From Cudoniella acicularis (taxonomy: Eukaryota > Ascomycota > Leotiomycetes > Helotiales > Helotiaceae), in assembly GCA_013054445.1 (NCBI GenBank), contig JAAMPI010001616.1:1-12210 (forward strand): a stretch of DNA of 12,210 bases, given 5' to 3'. Shown here in pieces: positions 8,451-12,210 of the stretch. The number at the start of each line of letters is the position of its first letter. The stretch's first letter is position 1. A program made the position numbers and the translations under genes. The notes below the pieces were generated by a model. It was not told the origin of the DNA. It saw nothing but the letters and a program-made list of their open reading frames with translations, and made no database searches.

Positions 8451-9297
8451 ATCGCTCTGCACCGCGGAACACTCGGAACTAGGGACAAGAGATAAAATTC
8501 ATTCAGAACATTGATAGGATTGGAGGTACGGAAGGAGACATAAGAAAGATGTGACAAGCATTCACAGCAAATGTTATCGCTGACCGAGTTCGAACTTCGA
8601 AGACCCCTCTACTTAGTGGGCGGATCGGAGTAAGCGTGGAGATGGAGTGGAAGGTTCGGCGCATGTGCCTGTGCTCTGCTTAATAACAGGGTTACAAAGA
8701 GAACTGTGCTGCGCTTGCCGTTAGAAAGCGGCCAAGAAGACGCGCAACTTAACTGTTAGATTTTTTTTTATTCCCAGGTCGGTTGATTCATTGCTAAGGA
8801 GTTTAGAACCGCAACAATAGTATTGATTGCGAGGTGAAGGATTTATGTTGCTCGCGTTGGACCAGAAATCCGGTTTCTAGACCAGATCCCTGCAAAAGTA
8901 CGTGGTGGCACGGATCACGTGTCGAGGTTACACCATACAAACCAGGTCACGATGACTCGAGTTGTAAAGCAGAATTTCTGCTAACACGCCTCACAATTTC
9001 AAGGAAACCCGGTTTTTATAAGATATTGAGTAATTTGTAATTACTACTAACTGTGTTGGACATACTCTTTGTTCATACAACCCGCAAACTTTTATATACA
9101 TAAACCATAACCTAGCTTCGCAGCTTTCGCTCTTTCCTTAGCCTGAAAGCCGTATATACAAACATATTTTTCCTCATTCCTCTCGTAAGAATTCCTCTCC
9201 AGCGCCCGATTCCACGGCGCTGTCCCCTCGGTTATTAAATATTAGAAATAAATCCACACATATTATCTAAACATATAGCTCGCTCACTGCGCATGAA
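8451..9297. other. Intergenic region: kinase promoter and 3' end of the membrane-protein gene
   Basis: This 0.85 kb gap serves as the upstream region of the kinase and the downstream region of the membrane-protein gene. It contains a CACGTG palindrome at 8916-8921, a run of nine T at 8761-8769 and, near the right end, a short coding-like minus-strand frame (9092-9241). A plus-strand frame at 8834-9040 is ordinary in composition and has no recognisable product. No RNA gene is visible. Confidence 0.6.
8916..8921. promoter_or_regulatory. CACGTG palindrome upstream of the histidine kinase gene
   Basis: A single exact CACGTG lies about 470 bases upstream of the kinase start codon. It matches the core site of bHLH regulators, but one hexamer alone is weak evidence. 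Confidence 0.2.
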
Positions 9298-12210
9298 TCA
9301 AACATTTTTGTTCGCACTTGCTTGCATCTTCCTCAACGCTTCTCGGTGAGCATCAAGCATATCTCCTCTTCTCATCCGCTCGTCAAAGGCGCTATCTCTC
9401 TCGCCCTTCTTCCGCGCGTCGATAGCCCTCCTCTGCTCCTCTACTTGTCTTTCATGCCACAGTGCGCCCCGCTGCCTCTCGATGGATTGTTTGGGTACGT
9501 GAGAACTCTGTAAGTCGTGCTGCACGCTTGCCCGCCAAGATGCGAGTTGTTGTTCTCGTATGGCTGGGTTGGGAGCCGACGGCTGCCGGCGAGGCTGGTG
9601 GGAGTCGAATGGGATAGGGGTTTGTTGAAAAGTGTTTACCGGTTGTGAAAGTTGTTGGAGAGATGCTTGTCGAATGATATCTCTTCGAGCAGAGAGAGAC
9701 ATGTTGTCGTCGTCATCCACAGGGGTGGCGTTGTTTTGGTAGTTGTAAAGTGACCCTGCATCGCTGCCAGCTCTTGACGCTGGCATGCTGGCGTACTGCT
9801 GAGCCGGGGATTGATACCCACTTTGCGAAGGGTAGTGTCCAGGTATTTCAGGCGTAGGTGGCAAAGCGACTTGAGAATTGAAATAAGATGATTTGTTGCG
9901 AATCATGGAGTCTCGCCGCCCCATGAGGGTGTTGGTGGTGCCAAATGGGACATTGGGATTCGTGAAGCGATTCGTGGAAGGTAGATTAGGTGAGTGCTCG
10001 AAACCTTCTTCAATGGGAGATTCCACAATTGGCTGTGGGATAAGTGGGCTTGAGGAAGTGCGGAATCGGGTGTGTGTGGATTGCGAATTAAGAGTATGAA
10101 GCGATTGCTGTGACAAGCTTCTTGAAAGCATATGCTCTTGTGAAATATAACCATTGCCACCCTCTTGCATTGAAAGGTACTGAGATCCGCTCACTTTTGA
10201 CAGTGCTGAGTTTGGTCTCGTATGTGGCGAAGGAACATAATTTGACATTGTTGATGCTGTTCTCGGTGCTGGGGGTTGTGTAGCGTTCTCCGGGGTTTGC
10301 TGCAGCTCCTCGACATTCACAGGCGCTGGTGCCTCGCCGGCTATAGGTATGATTTCGGCAGGGTGCTCCTCAATCCGCAATTCGTCCACCTCAGGAGCGT
10401 CAGCATTGCTAAGGTGTTTTGCCCATTCATTAGTGCGATATGACATGACTACTCTAGACAACTGAGGCGGAAGTCTCGCCTTTGAGATACTTGCGGGTCT
10501 TGACTCGACCGCTGAGACTACTGATGGAGTGCCTCTCGGGTTTGAAGTCTCGCCTTTTTCGGATGGTAGCTCTGGCTTTGGATCTGTACTCGAAGTCAAA
10601 GATCGAGGGACTTCTGGCATTTGAATTTCCTCCTTTTGTTGGGCAATGTTATTTATGACTGTCGAATCTTCCACTCGCGCCTTAGCAATGACCTCTGTTG
10701 GCGTTATTTCTTCCTTATTTTGTTCAGAAGTTGGATTTGTCGCAGGGGCTACTGCTTCAGGTTCCTTTGGTTGGTCTTCTGCAGCAGGTGCAGTTGCAGC
10801 GTCCGGTGATCGAGCTTCATTGGTATCTGGTGCTTGGTCAATTGACGAGCGTATACTCCTCATCTCTTCATCGTCGCTAAGTCCGTCCATGGTCGCAGCC
10901 ATTGAGCTTGCTCGATCATCCTCAACTGCTTGAGGAATGAAAAGATCTTCAGTACTGGGACCTTCGCCGACAGAGAATCTCTTTGAATTCCTTAGACTCA
11001 ATTGAGATTTCTTGGATAATCGTTGCAAAATGGCAGAGCCAGCTGACAGGCGTTTGGAGTGTCGCATTTTCGTAGGAGATTGTGCAGCCTGCTCTTCGTC
11101 TGCAAAGGTAGCTACAGATGACCTATCATCTTCAACCTCACCTTCTGGCACCTTGAATGGCAAAGGGACAACTTCTGGCGCCCCCGAGACTCTCACGGCG
11201 ATCGGTGGGGTTGATCGTTTTGACTGCTTTCGGGATGGTCTCCGTTCTAGTCGTGCTTCGCCGTCGGCTCCCACCACCCAGATGTTCTCTTCGTCTTGTT
11301 GTTGATGACTAGACACTTGGCTGTGACCCTTTTGTGAGCCATCAATTGGATTTCCGTCTTCGTCTAACTCAGGCTCGGGTTCTGGATCGCGGGCAACACG
11401 AACCGTGATCGCACCATCTTGTCCTTTATTCATCATGACGAGTCCTGCACCGGTTGTCTGTGTAGGTGAAACCATTTCCGACATTTCGATTTCCTCATCT
11501 CCAGAGCGAGTTATGGTGGTAACGATACTTCTTGGGCCCTTCTTCTGGCTGTCCATATCACCCACGCCAGAATCTCGCTGGGATGTCGATGTCGATTTCG
11601 ATTTGATAACTTGGTCCTTATCACCATATATGGCCTCCCATTGCTCTCTCTCTTCTGCGTTAAGGTCTTCAACTCTTCTACCTACATTTTCTTCCTCTTG
11701 TTCCATCGTTCGCTCGTCTTGAAGCTTCTCAGCGCTTCGCTGTTCACGACGCTCTTTGATGACTTTCCATAGCTTCGACTGCGATACGACGCCCGCAAGG
11801 AAAAGGACCACAATGGCGGCGATTTCCACCCTTATTCCTCTTGTCAATGGATACGTGGTAGCTCCGATGGGGAAAAGATTGGTGTTTAGATCCCAGAGAT
11901 ATGCCCAGAATTCCTTTAGTCCGGCTCGACTGAAGCAGTCAATCCCTAACACTACCGCAGTAGCTCCGCCAAACGAAATCGAGACGATGAGACCATAAGG
12001 ACGTGTATAATGACTGAATGATGTTGCGAATGTGACAATTGTGAATGAGGCGATGAAGATGGCCTTTCCGCCAGTTGAAGTCAAGAGTCCACCGGGCTTT
12101 AGCACAAGTAACCACATACTGAAGCAAAAGCCGCCTAAAAGACAGCCAAGTCCTTCTGTCATTTCGGTAAACACAATTGCACCTCCGCCGAGGAGGAGAC
12201 CCGTCACGAC
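9298..12210 (-). CDS. TM7S3/TM198-like (DUF4203) membrane protein with long disordered tail, N-terminus cut off
   Basis: A single open frame of 970 residues reads in from the right edge with no start codon visible, so the N-terminus (signal or first helices) lies outside. The visible membrane part has about five hydrophobic segments: about 1-13 (partial), 17-38 with the family-typical GCLLGGFCFSMWLLVLKPGG, 46-63, 70-91 and 126-144. It ends in a basic KLWKVIKERREQR stop-transfer region. This matches the TM7S3/TM198-like domain of fungal proteins whose function is poorly known. About 740 hydrophilic residues follow, rich in Ser, Pro, Glu and Gln and largely disordered, with many potential phosphorylation sites. 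The last 86 residues (from REQQLASWRASVQHDL) are strongly charged and predicted helical, with many Arg and Glu, and look like a conserved interaction module. No internal intron is needed. The stop codon is at 9298-9300. Confidence 0.87.
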   Translation of the reverse strand, partial: VVTGLLLGGGAIVFTEMTEGLGCLLGGFCFSMWLLVLKPGGLLTSTGGKAIFIASFTIVTFATSFSHYTRPYGLIVSISFGGATAVVLGIDCFSRAGLKEFWAYLWDLNTNLFPIGATTYPLTRGIRVEIAAIVVLFLAGVVSQSKLWKVIKERREQRSAEKLQDERTMEQEEENVGRRVEDLNAEEREQWEAIYGDKDQVIKSKSTSTSQRDSGVGDMDSQKKGPRSIVTTITRSGDEEIEMSEMVSPTQTTGAGLVMMNKGQDGAITVRVARDPEPEPELDEDGNPIDGSQKGHSQVSSHQQQDEENIWVVGADGEARLERRPSRKQSKRSTPPIAVRVSGAPEVVPLPFKVPEGEVEDDRSSVATFADEEQAAQSPTKMRHSKRLSAGSAILQRLSKKSQLSLRNSKRFSVGEGPSTEDLFIPQAVEDDRASSMAATMDGLSDDEEMRSIRSSIDQAPDTNEARSPDAATAPAAEDQPKEPEAVAPATNPTSEQNKEEITPTEVIAKARVEDSTVINNIAQQKEEIQMPEVPRSLTSSTDPKPELPSEKGETSNPRGTPSVVSAVESRPASISKARLPPQLSRVVMSYRTNEWAKHLSNADAPEVDELRIEEHPAEIIPIAGEAPAPVNVEELQQTPENATQPPAPRTASTMSNYVPSPHTRPNSALSKVSGSQYLSMQEGGNGYISQEHMLSRSLSQQSLHTLNSQSTHTRFRTSSSPLIPQPIVESPIEEGFEHSPNLPSTNRFTNPNVPFGTTNTLMGRRDSMIRNKSSYFNSQVALPPTPEIPGHYPSQSGYQSPAQQYASMPASRAGSDAGSLYNYQNNATPVDDDDNMSLSARRDIIRQASLQQLSQPVNTFQQTPIPFDSHQPRRQPSAPNPAIREQQLASWRASVQHDLQSSHVPKQSIERQRGALWHERQVEEQRRAIDARKKGERDSAFDERMRRGDMLDAHREALRKMQASANKNV

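Noticed and set aside
8581..8612. GTTCGAACTC on the minus strand, like a tRNA T-loop / B box
   Set aside because: No A box, acceptor stem or anticodon arm can be drawn upstream.
8530..8664. Possible upstream start (ATG at 8664 or 8541) spliced at 8479-8529 into the kinase, giving an Arg-rich presequence-like N-terminus
   Set aside because: It feeds the frame that is only open by accident through the 59-nt intron. The ATG at 8450 with that intron removed gives a family-like N-terminus with no extra exon.

Overview
This looks like nuclear DNA of a filamentous ascomycete (Pezizomycotina). The genes are split by short introns with fungal-type GTRAGT-like donors and CTAAC/CTGAC-like branch sites. 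They are separated by 0.8-1.4 kb AT-richer gaps, and the products are fungal types: a hybrid histidine kinase with two GAF-like regions, a Kre9/Knh1-type cell-wall domain protein, and a TM7S3/TM198-like (DUF4203) membrane protein with a long disordered tail. I cannot fix the genus from sequence alone; a leotiomycete is a guess.

All four genes lie on the minus strand. Right to left (their direction of transcription) they are: (1) 9298-12210, the DUF4203-type membrane protein, whose N-terminus is beyond the right edge; (2) 4335-8450, a three-exon hybrid histidine kinase of about 1273 residues; (3) 2098-2964, a two-exon secreted-then-anchored protein with a Kre9/Knh1-like domain, one membrane span and an acidic tail; (4) 1-669, the 5' part of an unrecognised two-exon protein that runs off the left edge.

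The most useful result is the kinase gene structure. A simple open-frame reading gives a wrong N-terminus and loses the receiver domain. A 59-nt intron (8351-8409) and a 235-nt intron (5032-5266) restore one protein that begins MKNTSAARERELYRYY. It runs GAF, divergent GAF, HisKA, HATPase, degenerate receiver-like segment, then a complete C-terminal receiver.

The kinase and the Kre9-like protein could both act in cell-wall or environmental sensing, but nothing in the sequence ties them together functionally; these look like four independently expressed genes. The gaps hold a cluster of three CACGTG palindromes (1061-1736), a degenerate inverted repeat next to an ATG-less open frame (3621-4013) that may be a transposon relic, and a short coding-like frame just downstream of the membrane-protein gene (9092-9241). 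I see no tRNA, rRNA, CRISPR array, intact transposon or convincing new biological system here.
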